DNA of 64,000 nucleotides, from positions 1 through 64,000 of the forward strand of contig CAYUKA010000008.1 in the NCBI GenBank assembly GCA_964445195.1, read 5' to 3'. The notes under the pieces are model-generated. The model was not told the origin of the DNA, ran no database searches, and worked only from the letters and a program-made list of their open reading frames with translations. The position numbers and the translations under genes are program-made. Position 1 is the stretch's first letter, and each line of letters opens with the position of its first letter. This document shows positions 15,801 through 24,476 of this stretch, piece after piece. Origin of the DNA: UM-FILTER-47-13 sp964445195 (GTDB taxonomy: Bacteria > Pseudomonadota > Alphaproteobacteria > Micavibrionales > Micavibrionaceae).

Positions 15801-16826
15801 TTGATACAGAAAAACTGGCAGGAACTGATCAAACCGTCAAAAGTCGAAAAAGTCGCCGCCGGCACCGGCGCCGACGATAACACGGTGGGCCGTATTATGG
15901 CTGAACCGCTGGAGCGCGGCTTCGGCCTGACGCTCGGTAACGCGCTGCGCCGGGTGCTGCTGTCTTCGCTGCAGGGCGCGGCGGTGACGGCTGTGCAGAT
16001 CGAAGGCGTCCTGCACGAATTCTCCTCGATTGAGGGTGTGCGTGAAGATGTGACCGACATCATCCTGAACATCAAGGCCATCGCCGTGCGCATGCATGTT
16101 GAAGGGCCGAAAAAGATGCGCCTGTCTGCCGAAGGACCGTGCGAAGTCACTGCCGGCATGATCGAGGCGGGTGCCGATATTGAAATCATGAACCCGGATC
16201 TGGTGATCTGCACGCTTGATAAGGGCGCGAAGATCAGCATGGAAATGACGGTCAACACTGGTAAAGGCTACCGCCCGGCGGCGCAGAACCGTCCGGAAGA
16301 AGCACCGGTCGGCCTGATCCCGGTTGACAGCGTGTTCTCACCGGTCCGTAAGGTGACGTATGACGTTGAAGATACCCGTGTCGGCCAGATTACCGATTAC
16401 GATAAGCTGACGCTTTATGTTGAAACCAATGGCGTGATTACGCCGGAAGATGCTGTGGCCTACGCTTCGCGCATTCTGCAGGACCAGCTGCAGGTCTTCA
16501 TCAACTTTGAAGAGCCGCAGGACCAGCCGGAGCGCAAGGAAGAGGAAGAGCTGCCGTTCAACAAGAACCTGCTGCGCAAGGTTGACGAGCTGGAGTTGTC
16601 TGTCCGTAGCGCCAACTGCCTGAAGAACGATAACATCGTTTACATTGGCGATCTGGTCCAGAAGAGCGAGAGCGATATGCTGCGTACGCCGAACTTCGGC
16701 CGTAAGTCTCTGAACGAGATCAAGGAAGTGCTGGCGACGATGGGTCTGCATCTGGGTATGCAGGTCGAGGGCTGGCCGCCGGAAAATATCGAGGACCTGG
16801 CGAAAAAGCTGGAAGAGCCTTACTAA
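15801..16826 (+). CDS. rpoA: RNA polymerase alpha subunit (TTG start)
   Basis: 341 residues. RpoA dimerises to nucleate RNA polymerase assembly and contacts activators and UP elements. The N-terminal domain includes FGLTLGNALRRVLLSSLQGA; the C-terminal domain, after the EEEELPFNKNLLRKV linker, has the LELSVRSANCLKNDNIVYIG and FGRKSLNEIKEVL DNA-binding parts. The first residues IQKNWQELIKP are typical of Alphaproteobacteria and force a TTG start at 15801, with AGGAAAGGA 8 bases upstream; no ATG fits. Confidence 0.97.
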   Translation: MIQKNWQELIKPSKVEKVAAGTGADDNTVGRIMAEPLERGFGLTLGNALRRVLLSSLQGAAVTAVQIEGVLHEFSSIEGVREDVTDIILNIKAIAVRMHVEGPKKMRLSAEGPCEVTAGMIEAGADIEIMNPDLVICTLDKGAKISMEMTVNTGKGYRPAAQNRPEEAPVGLIPVDSVFSPVRKVTYDVEDTRVGQITDYDKLTLYVETNGVITPEDAVAYASRILQDQLQVFINFEEPQDQPERKEEEELPFNKNLLRKVDELELSVRSANCLKNDNIVYIGDLVQKSESDMLRTPNFGRKSLNEIKEVLATMGLHLGMQVEGWPPENIEDLAKKLEEPY

Positions 16827-16968
16827 TCTGATCACCCGGGCATGGTGCCCGGCCCTGCCGGTGATGGCATGATCATGCCGGCGGGATGTGAAAATGGCCC
16901 TCACACGTTTGAGGCCGCAGGAAAGCCGGTGCAATCCTTCGGGAGCCGGGCAATAAAGGAGACGTGTT
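16827..16968 (+). other. Hairpin-rich spacer between rpoA and rplQ
   Basis: The 142 bases contain several short stems: CCGGGCATGGTGCCCGG, and GCCGG...CCGGC arms around GATGGCATGATCATGCC, plus a weaker one near GGCCCTC...GAGGCC. None has a T-run. This may be an mRNA-processing or translation-control spacer, but I see no known ribosomal-protein leader motif. Confidence 0.4.
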
Positions 16969-17436
16969 ATGAAACATCGTATTAAACAGCGCAAGCTGAA
17001 CCGTTCAACGCCCCACCGCAAGGCGATGCTGGCGAATATGGCGGCGTCACTGATCAAGCATGAGCAGATCGTGACCACCCTGCCGAAAGCCAAGGAATTG
17101 CGGCCTTATGTTGAAAAGCTGATCACGCTTGGTAAAAAAGCGCAGGCCAGGCCGGACAGCGCGCTGGCCAATCGCCGTAAGGCGATTGCGACGATGCGCG
17201 ATGAAACGCAGGTCGCCAAAATTTTCGATGTACTGGCGGAGCGCTATAAAGACCGGCAGGGCGGCTATTGCCGTGTCCTGAAGGCCGGCTTCCGCTACGG
17301 CGATGCCGCACCGATGGCCGTGATTGAGCTGGTTGACCGCGACCCGGCTGCCAAGGGGCAGGATAGCGGTCCTGTGCCGGAAGATGTCGCCTTTGAAGCC
17401 CCGGATTTCAGCGATGTGAAAGTCGCCCAAGGCTAA
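16969..17436 (+). CDS. rplQ: 50S ribosomal protein L17
   Basis: 155 residues. The conserved core MKHRIKQRKLNRSTPHRKAM, LANMAASLIKHEQIVTTLPK and the C-terminal FRYGDAAPMAVIELVDRDP all match. About 35 residues follow the core, a modest acidic tail common in Alphaproteobacteria. It is the last gene of the alpha operon; a terminator lies 42 bases downstream. Confidence 0.97.
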   Translation: MKHRIKQRKLNRSTPHRKAMLANMAASLIKHEQIVTTLPKAKELRPYVEKLITLGKKAQARPDSALANRRKAIATMRDETQVAKIFDVLAERYKDRQGGYCRVLKAGFRYGDAAPMAVIELVDRDPAAKGQDSGPVPEDVAFEAPDFSDVKVAQG

Positions 17437-17477
17437 AGATATAAGCGTTTAAAGGACTTTTACAGTTCCTCCTCACG

Positions 17478-17518
17478 AACGGCTTCTTTTCCTTTTAAGG
17501 AAGGGAAGCCGTTTTTTT
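17478..17518 (+). terminator. Intrinsic terminator of the alpha operon
   Basis: AACGGCTTC (17478-17486) pairs exactly with GAAGCCGTT (17505-17513), and the loop can extend pairing (TTCC with GGAA). A run of seven T follows. Confidence 0.9.
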
Positions 17519-17544
17519 ATGCCGTACTTAATGGTGACGGCCTC

Positions 17545-17573
17545 TTGAGATTCTGGCGCCAGCGCTCTAGATT
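17545..17573 (+). promoter_or_regulatory. Candidate sigma-70 promoter of the DegP-like gene
   Basis: TTGAGA (17545-17550), 17-base spacer, TAGATT (17568-17573). The predicted transcription start falls at or very near the ATG at 17580, and there is no Shine-Dalgarno sequence between, so the message may be leaderless. Confidence 0.45.
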
Positions 17574-17579
17574 GTCTGC

Positions 17580-19013
17580 ATGATGCGGATAGGCGTTTTG
17601 ATTGTGCTGGTGTTTCTGATGGTCCCGGCTGCGGCGCAGGCGGCCTCTGCCGTGCCGCAGAGCCGGGAACAGGTGCAGCTGACCTTTGCGCCGCTGGTCA
17701 AACAGATAGCGCCGGCGGTCGTTAATATTTATACGAGCCGTATCGTAACCAGCCGTGCCAGCCCGTTCATGGGCGATCCGTTCTTTGAACAGTTTTTTGG
17801 CCGTTCCTTTGGCGCCCCGTTCGGATTTGGCGGCGGCCTGCCGCGCCAGCGGGTGGAAAGCGCGCTGGGTTCCGGCCTGATCGTCGATGCGGCCGGGCTG
17901 GTTGTCACCAACGCTCATGTGATTGAGGGGGCGGATGAAGTGACCATTGGCCTGTCTGACGGGCGGGAATTTGCCGCGGATATTCTTGTTGTCGATGCGC
18001 CGTCCGACCTGGCCGTCCTGCGGGTCGATCCGGGCGGGGAGCGCCTGCCTTACGCGGCGCTGAAGCCGAGCGAAAGTCTTGCGGTTGGCGATCTGGTGCT
18101 GGCGATCGGCAACCCGTTCGGGGTCGGGCAGACCGTGACCAGCGGCATTGTCTCGGCGCTGGCGCGGTCCAGCCTGAATATCAATGACTTCAATTTTTTC
18201 ATCCAGACCGACGCGGCGATCAATCCCGGCAATTCCGGCGGGCCGCTGGTGGCGATGGACGGCCATGTTGTCGGTATCAATACGGCTATTTTCTCGCGCA
18301 GCGGCGGCAGCCTCGGGATTGGCTTTGCGATCCCGTCTGAAATGGTGGTGACGGTGATCGCGGCGGCGCGGGCGGGCCAGACGGCGGCGGGCGGCTCGCG
18401 CGGCATTATCCGCCCGTGGCTGGGTGTCAGTGTCCAGGCGGTGACGGCCGATATTGCCGACAGCCTTGATTTCGATGTGCCGGCCGGCGTGCTGATTGCC
18501 GGGCTGCATGACGCCAGCCCGGCGAAGAAAGCGGGTCTTAAAGTCGGCGATGTGGTACTGGCGGTCAATGACCGCGAGATCAGGGCGCCGGAGGAAATGA
18601 AGTTCCGCATGGCGACGATCCCGCTCGGTGAAAAGGCCCGCTTTACAGTGCTGCGTGATGGACGCGAGCAAACGGTGATGGTCGAGGCGATGGGCCCGCC
18701 GGAGGAGCCGCCGCGCAATGAAACAGTGCTCAGCGGCGGGCACCCGTTTAACGGCGTCACAGTGGCACAGATCAACCCGGCGGTGGCGGTCGAGCTGGGG
18801 ATCGCTGATGAACAGGGGGTTGTCGTGACCGGAGTGTCCGGCCGTACACAGGCCGTGCGCCTCACCCGGCCCGGCGATATCATCGTCGCGGTGAACGGGG
18901 ACGAGATTGCGGATATTGATGATCTCGAACGCGAACTAGGCCAGGGCGGTCGGCGCGGCTGGGATATCATTCTCCGCCGTGACGGCCATGACCGGCGGAT
19001 TGTGTTGCGTTGA
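17580..19013 (+). CDS. DegP/Do-family periplasmic serine endoprotease
   Basis: 477 residues. An N-terminal signal peptide (hydrophobic residues 4-20, AQA-like cleavage site near 21-23) sends it to the periplasm. The trypsin-like domain carries the triad His113 (TNAHV), Asp143 (PSDLAVL) and Ser219 (NPGNSGGPL). Two PDZ domains follow at about 290-370 and 385-475. This is the HtrA protein-quality-control protease/chaperone family. Paralogues (DegP, DegQ, MucD) cannot be told apart here, so no symbol is given. It stands alone between the rplQ terminator and rarA. Confidence 0.93.
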   Translation: MMRIGVLIVLVFLMVPAAAQAASAVPQSREQVQLTFAPLVKQIAPAVVNIYTSRIVTSRASPFMGDPFFEQFFGRSFGAPFGFGGGLPRQRVESALGSGLIVDAAGLVVTNAHVIEGADEVTIGLSDGREFAADILVVDAPSDLAVLRVDPGGERLPYAALKPSESLAVGDLVLAIGNPFGVGQTVTSGIVSALARSSLNINDFNFFIQTDAAINPGNSGGPLVAMDGHVVGINTAIFSRSGGSLGIGFAIPSEMVVTVIAAARAGQTAAGGSRGIIRPWLGVSVQAVTADIADSLDFDVPAGVLIAGLHDASPAKKAGLKVGDVVLAVNDREIRAPEEMKFRMATIPLGEKARFTVLRDGREQTVMVEAMGPPEEPPRNETVLSGGHPFNGVTVAQINPAVAVELGIADEQGVVVTGVSGRTQAVRLTRPGDIIVAVNGDEIADIDDLERELGQGGRRGWDIILRRDGHDRRIVLR

Positions 19014-19100
19014 GCTTTTAAAAAAACGCGATCGCTTTGATGGGGCTTTGCCGACAGCCGTTAGGCTTGTTTTTGTTCCTTAAATGTTCTATCAAAATCT

Positions 19101-19520
19101 ATGGTCGATTTATTCGCACAGTCTCCGGCAGATGACGTATCGACAGACCGCCCGTTGCCTGACCGGCTGCGGCCGCAGGCGCTGGCCGGGATCGCCGGGC
19201 AGGACCATTTGACCGGGCCGGACGGGCCGATTCGCAAAATGGCGGAGAGCGGGCGGCTGGCCTCGATGATCCTGTGGGGCCGCCGGGTTGCGGCAAGACG
19301 ACGCTGGCGCGGATTCTGGCCGGGCATACCGATTTACATTTCGAACAGATCTCGGCGATTTTTTCCGGTGTCGCCGATCTCAAAAAAGTCTTTGAAACGG
19401 CGCGGCTGCGGCGGCAGAACGGCGCCGGTACATTACTGTTCGTTGATGAAATCCACCGCTTTAACAAATCACAGCAGGACGCGTTCCTGCCGGTGGTTGA
19501 GGATGGCACGATTACGCTGA
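19101..19520 (+). pseudogene. rarA: RarA N-terminal part, separated from the rest by a frameshift
   Basis: The first 59 or so residues (MVDLFAQSPADDVSTDRPLP, LRPQALAGIAGQDHLTGPDG, RLASMILWG) are the normal start of RarA/MgsA, an AAA+ ATPase acting at stalled replication forks. In this frame the Walker A motif is lost at about 19280: the bases read GGGGCCGCCGGG where GGGGCCCGCCGGG would keep the frame through WGPPGCGKTT. The residues after that point to 19520 are out of frame and meaningless. One missing C explains it, by real mutation or by a sequencing/assembly error. Confidence 0.85.
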
Positions 19521-20401
19521 TTGGTGCGACGACAGAGAATCCGTCTTTCGAGCTGAATGCGGCCCTGTTATCACGGTGCCAGGTTTTTGTGCTCAAGCGG
19601 TTGGACGAGGCGGCACTGGAGATATTGCTGCGCCGGGCCGAAGAGGAAGAAGGCCGCGCCCTGCCGCTGGATGAGGGGGCGCGGGTGGCGCTCAAAGCGA
19701 TGGCCGACGGCGACGGCCGGTATGCGCTGAGCATGGCCGCGCAGGTTCTGACACAGCCGGAGCCGCTTGATACCGCGGCGCTGACCCGTCTCGTCAACCG
19801 CCGCGCCCCGCTTTACGACAAGAGCGATGAGGCGCATTACAATCTGATCAGCGCGCTGCACAAGGCGGTGCGGGGCAGCGATGCGGACGCCGCGCTTTAC
19901 TGGCTGGCCCGGATGCTGGCCGGTGGAGAGGACCCGCGCTTTATCGCCCGGCGGATCACCAGAATGGCGAGCGAGGATATCGGTCTTGCCGACCCGCAGG
20001 CGCTGCCGGTTTGCCTTGGCGCCTGGGAAGCCTATGAGCGGCTGGGCAGCCCGGAAGGCGAGCTGGCACTGGCGCAGGCGCTGGTTTACCTGGCGACCGC
20101 CCCGAAATCGAACGCGGTTTACACGGCATACAAGGCGGCGACGCAAACGGCGCGGGAGACAGGCTCGCTGATGCCGCCCAAGCATATCCTCAATGCGCCG
20201 ACCGGGCTGATGAAGGACCAGGGCTACGGCGCCGGCTATGAATATGACCATGATACGGCAGACGGGTTTTCGGGGCAGGATTACTTCCCCGGGGAGATGA
20301 GCCGGCCGCGCTTTTACGACCCGCCCGAACGCGGCTTTGAGCGCGAGATCAAAAAACGGCTTGAGTACTGGGCGAAATTGCGGGAGAAAAAAGCGTCATG
20401 A
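19274..20401 (+). CDS. rarA: RarA/MgsA replication-associated recombination ATPase, main part after the frameshift
   Basis: From a GTG at 19274 this frame gives MGPPGCGKTTLARILAGHTD, the Walker A motif, followed by Walker B LLFVDEIHRFNKSQQDAF, sensor region LIGATTENPSFELNAALLSR and the C-terminal tetramerisation part ending EYWAKLREKKAS. It encodes about 375 of the expected 430 or so residues. If the frameshift is real, internal initiation would give a protein lacking the N-terminal segment; if it is an error, the full gene is 19101-20401. The stop overlaps crcB (ATGA). Confidence 0.85.
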   Translation: MGPPGCGKTTLARILAGHTDLHFEQISAIFSGVADLKKVFETARLRRQNGAGTLLFVDEIHRFNKSQQDAFLPVVEDGTITLIGATTENPSFELNAALLSRCQVFVLKRLDEAALEILLRRAEEEEGRALPLDEGARVALKAMADGDGRYALSMAAQVLTQPEPLDTAALTRLVNRRAPLYDKSDEAHYNLISALHKAVRGSDADAALYWLARMLAGGEDPRFIARRITRMASEDIGLADPQALPVCLGAWEAYERLGSPEGELALAQALVYLATAPKSNAVYTAYKAATQTARETGSLMPPKHILNAPTGLMKDQGYGAGYEYDHDTADGFSGQDYFPGEMSRPRFYDPPERGFEREIKKRLEYWAKLREKKAS

Positions 20402-20778
20402 AACTGATTTTGGCTATAGCCGCAGGCGGTGCGTGCGGGGCGGTGCTGCGTCATATTGTCAATAACGGCGCGGCGCTGCTGTTGGGCACGGGCTTCCCGT
20501 GGGGTATCCTGGTCGCCAATGTACTGGGTTCCTTTCTGATGGGCTGCCTGGTGCCGGCCTTTGCGCTGTGGGCCGACCCGTCACAGGCGGTGAAGGCCTT
20601 CCTGACGGTTGGTTTGCTTGGCGCGTTTACAACCTTCTCGGCGTTTTCGCTGGATACAGTGCTGCTGATCCAGCGCGGCGAGATTGCCGCGGCGATGCTG
20701 TATGTCGGTGGCTCGGTGGTGCTGGCGATCGGGGCGCTGGCGGCGGGTATGATGCTGATGCGCGGGCTGCTGGTATGA
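20398..20778 (+). CDS. crcB: Fluoride ion channel CrcB/Fluc
   Basis: 126 residues with four membrane helices, the size of one Fluc protomer; the active channel is an antiparallel dimer that expels F-. GGACGAVLRHIVNN, the GILVANVLGSFLMG helix and the TTFSAFSLDT motif around the central Na+ and fluoride track are present. Start and stop both overlap neighbours by ATGA. No fluoride riboswitch is seen upstream. Confidence 0.93.
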   Translation: MKLILAIAAGGACGAVLRHIVNNGAALLLGTGFPWGILVANVLGSFLMGCLVPAFALWADPSQAVKAFLTVGLLGAFTTFSAFSLDTVLLIQRGEIAAAMLYVGGSVVLAIGALAAGMMLMRGLLV

Positions 20779-21752
20779 GCGGGGAGCGGTTGATTACCAT
20801 TACAGAAGCTGAAGACGGCCAGCGGCTTGACCGCTGGTTGAAAAAGCACATGCCATTCGCGCTGGCGCAAAAGCTGCTGCGCAAGGGCGCGGTGCGGGTG
20901 GACGGCCAAAAGATGAAAGGCGACGCCCGGCTGGCGGCTGGGCAGGAAGTGCGGCTGCCCCCCATGGCTGAGAAAGCGCCGGCAGACAAGGTCTCTTACC
21001 GGCTAACGGATGATGATGTGGCATTTATGGCGTCGCTGGTGCTGTATGATGATGGCGATGTGCTGGCGCTGAACAAGCCGGCCGGGCTGGCGACGCAGGG
21101 GGGCAGCGGGGAAAAGCGCCATATTGACGGCATGCTGCCGGCATTGGCCGGCAAGGACGGTACGGTGCCGCGGCTGGTACATCGGCTCGACAAGGACACA
21201 TCGGGGGTGCTGTTACTGGCGCGTTCGGCGGCGGCGGTGCGGGCGCTGGGCGCGTCGTTTAAGGGCCGGGAGATACGCAAGATTTACTGGGCGGTGACCG
21301 CCGGGGTGCCGGACCCGCAGGACGGTACGATCCGGGCGCCGATCGGCAAGGTCAAAGGGCCGCACAAGGACAAGATGATGATCGATGTCGATGACGGCAA
21401 GATGGCGGTCAGCGATTATATTGTGCTCGATAAGATGAGTAAGGAGGCCGCTTTTGTCGCCTTCTGGCCCCGTACCGGCCGTACCCACCAGATCCGGGTG
21501 CATGCGGCTGCGGTGCTTGAATGCCCGGTGCTGGGCGATGCGCGCTATGGCGGGCATAGTGAAACACTGGCCGATACCGATATTGCAGGCCGGCTGCATC
21601 TGCATGCGCGGCGGGTGGTCCTGCCGCATCCGACGCAGCCGGAGCGGGTGATTGATGTGACGGCGCCGCTGCCCGAGGATTTGCGGCAAAGCTGGCAGGC
21701 GCTGGGCTTTGATCCGTCTTTGAAGGATGATCCGTTTGAGCTGCCTGCTTAA
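20775..21752 (+). CDS. rluC: RluC/RluD-family 23S rRNA pseudouridine synthase
   Basis: 325 residues from the ATG at 20775, overlapping the crcB stop. An S4 RNA-binding domain occupies about residues 8-60 (DGQRLDRWLKKHMPFALAQK), and the RsuA/RluA catalytic domain follows with the signature HRLDKDTSGVLLLAR holding the catalytic Asp, and GRTHQIRVHAA. It isomerises uridines in rRNA. Assignment to RluC rather than RluD is by overall look, so the symbol is tentative. Confidence 0.85.
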   Translation: MSGERLITITEAEDGQRLDRWLKKHMPFALAQKLLRKGAVRVDGQKMKGDARLAAGQEVRLPPMAEKAPADKVSYRLTDDDVAFMASLVLYDDGDVLALNKPAGLATQGGSGEKRHIDGMLPALAGKDGTVPRLVHRLDKDTSGVLLLARSAAAVRALGASFKGREIRKIYWAVTAGVPDPQDGTIRAPIGKVKGPHKDKMMIDVDDGKMAVSDYIVLDKMSKEAAFVAFWPRTGRTHQIRVHAAAVLECPVLGDARYGGHSETLADTDIAGRLHLHARRVVLPHPTQPERVIDVTAPLPEDLRQSWQALGFDPSLKDDPFELPA

Positions 21753-21795
21753 GCGGGTATAATGGCCCGCAAAACCATGAACGAAGGCAGAAAAT

Positions 21796-23679
21796 ATGGT
21801 CCTGTTTCGCGATGATGAAAAGCGCATGAAGGCGCAGGAAAAAGCGGCAAAGATCGCCCGGCGGTCACGGGCCGAAGTCTGGATCCGGCGGCTGTTCAAG
21901 ATTACGCTCATCATGGCGGCGGTGATGGCGGTCAGCCTGTGGGTGCTGACGTTTCTGGGCGGCAGCAGCGATTCGCTCAGGAACGGCATTGCCGAATATA
22001 TGTCGCAGGCCACCGGGATGGAAACCGAGATCGGCGATTTTGGCGGCATGACCTTTTTCCCTTATCTCGCCCTTGATGCCGCCAATATCCGGATGCGGCG
22101 CCCCGGCGATGATGCGGTAGCCGTGCGGATCGACACGCTGCAATTCGCTTCAGGCTTTTTTGATATGATGTTTTCGCGCGGCCGTTTCCGGGTGATGGAA
22201 ATAACCGGCCTGCGGGCGGAGCCGGGTGTCTGGGGACCGGCGGCGCTGACGATTGACGAGCTGGCCCTGCGCGAGGATGTGGCCGATGAGGGGCCGGGCC
22301 TGCTGGTGAAGGGCCGCTACGGTGACAATCCGCTGCGTTTTGCGCTGGCGATGGATAAGCCGGACGGCAGCGCGGTTTACCGTATGCCGGATGACGGGGC
22401 GTTTTCCCTGACCTATGGGGATTTGCAGGTTGCCGGCGCTGCCGCCAAAGCCGGCTGGGGCGGCGGTGTCCGGATTGACATTGATTCGCTTAAGGCGCCG
22501 GAGGACATTGCGACCGGGACGGTGACTCTGCAAAACCGGTTTGACCGCCGCACGCTGAAAGCTGCCCTCGATTTTGGCGACAGCCGGGTGCGTACCGACC
22601 TGACCGTCGGTGACAAGGCGGCGGCCGGGAATATTGTGTTCGAACGCCTGCGGCTTGAGGATTTGGCGCTGTGGAACGGTTTTCTCGATATCGCCCGTAC
22701 CCTCCCGTTTATGACGGGGGACGATGAAGACGAAACCCTGATCGACCTGTATTTCTGGGATATCGATCTCGATGTCTCAATCAGAGAGCTGGTCGGGGCG
22801 CAGGCCTCGCTGGGCACGATTCAGGCCGGCCTTACAGTCGATAACCAGGTTCTGACCCTCGATCTGGACGGGCGGCTGAATGGCGGTGACCTGGACGGGG
22901 TGTTGGAGCTCGACGCGCTGACGTTGCCGGCGCGGCTGACTGCGGAGGGCGGCATAAAGGGCTGGGATTTCGGCCAGTACCAGCAGGCGATGTTCGGCCG
23001 CGCCGATCTGTCCGGTACGGCGCATGTTAAATGGGCGCTGTCTGCCGAAGCAGACACCTATCCGGGCCTGATCGAAGCGCTGGCCGGCGAGGCGGCGCTG
23101 GTCGCCGGCGAGGGGCGGCTGGCGCAGGCCACGCTCAATGTCTGGGGCGCCGGGCTGGTCAATGCGATGCTGCCGTCGCTGGATCGTGAAGAGCTGGTGA
23201 CGCTGAATTGCCTGATTGCTGATTTCAAGCTTGAAGACGGCATCGCGCGGCCCGACCCGCTGTTCATGGATACGGCGCGGGTGACGGTTGTTGGCGAAGG
23301 GGAAATCAACCTGCCGGGGAACAGGATCAACCTCAAACTGGAACCAAAAGCCAAAAACCCGGCGCTGCTGGATGTGGCGACGGCGGTGCGGGTCTCCGGC
23401 CCGATCCTTGAGCCGTCGGTCGGCGCGGATACGTTTTCACTGTTTGAAAAGCTCGGCGGCCTCGCGCTGGGGGTCATTAATCCGGCCTTTTTGGCCTTTA
23501 GCCTGACCGATCTGGGGCTGGGCGATAACCACCCGTGCCGTGCCTTTATCGGCGGCGACCGGCCTGAAGACGGACCAGAAGAGGACGAGCCGGAAGAGCC
23601 TGAAACAGCTGAAGAAGAGGCCGCAGGGGAAGGGCCGGCAGACGAAGAGCCGGCACCGGCGCGCAGTCTGAACGAATGA
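21796..23679 (+). CDS. AsmA-family inner-membrane anchored protein
   Basis: 627 residues. One membrane helix near residues 33-55 follows a basic cytoplasmic start, so most of the protein is periplasmic. The last third has the AsmA C-terminal pattern: LNCLIADFKLEDGIARPDPL, a DTARVTVVGEGEINLPGNRI strand pair, LKLEPKAKNP and a GPILEPSVG segment. AsmA-like proteins are linked to phospholipid transport and outer-membrane biogenesis. An acidic Glu/Pro/Ala tail ends the protein. It overlaps the ATP12 gene by ATGA. Confidence 0.85.
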   Translation: MVLFRDDEKRMKAQEKAAKIARRSRAEVWIRRLFKITLIMAAVMAVSLWVLTFLGGSSDSLRNGIAEYMSQATGMETEIGDFGGMTFFPYLALDAANIRMRRPGDDAVAVRIDTLQFASGFFDMMFSRGRFRVMEITGLRAEPGVWGPAALTIDELALREDVADEGPGLLVKGRYGDNPLRFALAMDKPDGSAVYRMPDDGAFSLTYGDLQVAGAAAKAGWGGGVRIDIDSLKAPEDIATGTVTLQNRFDRRTLKAALDFGDSRVRTDLTVGDKAAAGNIVFERLRLEDLALWNGFLDIARTLPFMTGDDEDETLIDLYFWDIDLDVSIRELVGAQASLGTIQAGLTVDNQVLTLDLDGRLNGGDLDGVLELDALTLPARLTAEGGIKGWDFGQYQQAMFGRADLSGTAHVKWALSAEADTYPGLIEALAGEAALVAGEGRLAQATLNVWGAGLVNAMLPSLDREELVTLNCLIADFKLEDGIARPDPLFMDTARVTVVGEGEINLPGNRINLKLEPKAKNPALLDVATAVRVSGPILEPSVGADTFSLFEKLGGLALGVINPAFLAFSLTDLGLGDNHPCRAFIGGDRPEDGPEEDEPEEPETAEEEAAGEGPADEEPAPARSLNE

Positions 23680-24386
23680 AAAAATTCTATAAGCTGGTTA
23701 CGACGGATGAAGTGCCCGGCGGCTTTACGATCGGGCTTGACGGCCGGGCGGTGAAGACCCCGGCTGGGGCGGCGCTGGTTATGCCGGGCCGGGCGCTGGC
23801 CGAGGCGGCCGCGGCCGAATGGACCGCACAGGGCGAAGAGATTATTCCCGATACGATGCCGCTGACGCAGCTGATGACCACCTGTATCGACCATGTGCGG
23901 GTTCACCGCGCTGACCTGGAAGACAAGGTCGTTGCCTATCTTGATACTGACTTGCTTTGCTACCGTGCGGAGAGCCCGGCTGATCTGGCGGTGCGGCAGC
24001 AGGCGTTATGGGACCCGCTCCTGTCATGGTTTGCGCAGCGCTACGGCTGTGCACTTTCACATACGACCGGCCTGCAGGCGCTTGTGCAGCCGCCGAAAGC
24101 GCATGAGGCCGTGCGGTCGGCGGTCGCTGCGCAGGGCGATGAGGTGTTTACAGTGCAGCAGCTTGTCACGCAGCTCGCCGGTTCGGTCGTGGTGGCGCTG
24201 GCGTTTGTCGCCGGTGAGGCGACGCCGGAGGCGGTGTATGACGCCGTCAATGCCGAGGAAGATTACAAGGCCGAAATCTATAACGAGGCCGAACATGGCG
24301 TCGCACCGACACAGCAAAAACGGCAGGATGCGCTCAGACGTGACCTGTTTGCCGCAAGAAAATTGCTGGATTTGTGCGAAATTTAA
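23676..24386 (+). CDS. ATP12-family F1-ATPase assembly chaperone
   Basis: 236 residues, matching the alphaproteobacterial ATP12 family, whose mitochondrial member binds the F1 alpha subunit before assembly. Typical stretches are FTIGLDGRAVKTPAGAALV, AEWTAQGEEIIPDTMPLTQL, and DLLCYRAESPADLAVRQQ. The gene is coupled to the AsmA-like gene by ATGA. Its presence is a good alphaproteobacterial marker. A short terminator follows. Confidence 0.9.
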   Translation: MKKFYKLVTTDEVPGGFTIGLDGRAVKTPAGAALVMPGRALAEAAAAEWTAQGEEIIPDTMPLTQLMTTCIDHVRVHRADLEDKVVAYLDTDLLCYRAESPADLAVRQQALWDPLLSWFAQRYGCALSHTTGLQALVQPPKAHEAVRSAVAAQGDEVFTVQQLVTQLAGSVVVALAFVAGEATPEAVYDAVNAEEDYKAEIYNEAEHGVAPTQQKRQDALRRDLFAARKLLDLCEI

Positions 24387-24408
24387 AATATTGCGTCGCA
24401 CAAAAAAC

Positions 24409-24436
24409 TTGATTTTGTTGCGCGCCATCCTATAGG
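24409..24436 (+). promoter_or_regulatory. Weak candidate promoter after the ATP12 gene
   Basis: TTGATT (24409-24414) and TATAGG (24431-24436) with a 16-base spacer. A terminator-like hairpin begins nine bases later, so its transcript, if made, may be subject to early termination. Confidence 0.3.
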
Positions 24437-24444
24437 GTGAAGAT

Positions 24445-24476
24445 AATGGCGCCATGCTTTCGCCATTTTGTTTTTT
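24445..24476 (+). terminator. Terminator-like hairpin after the ATP12 gene
   Basis: AATGGCG (24445-24451) pairs with CGCCATT (24461-24467) and is followed by TTGTTTTTT. It probably ends the rarA-to-ATP12 transcript. Confidence 0.6.

Noticed and set aside
17517..18743. 408-codon open frame on minus opposite the DegP-like gene
   Set aside because: The plus frame has an intact catalytic triad and PDZ domains; the antisense product is Arg/His-rich and featureless.
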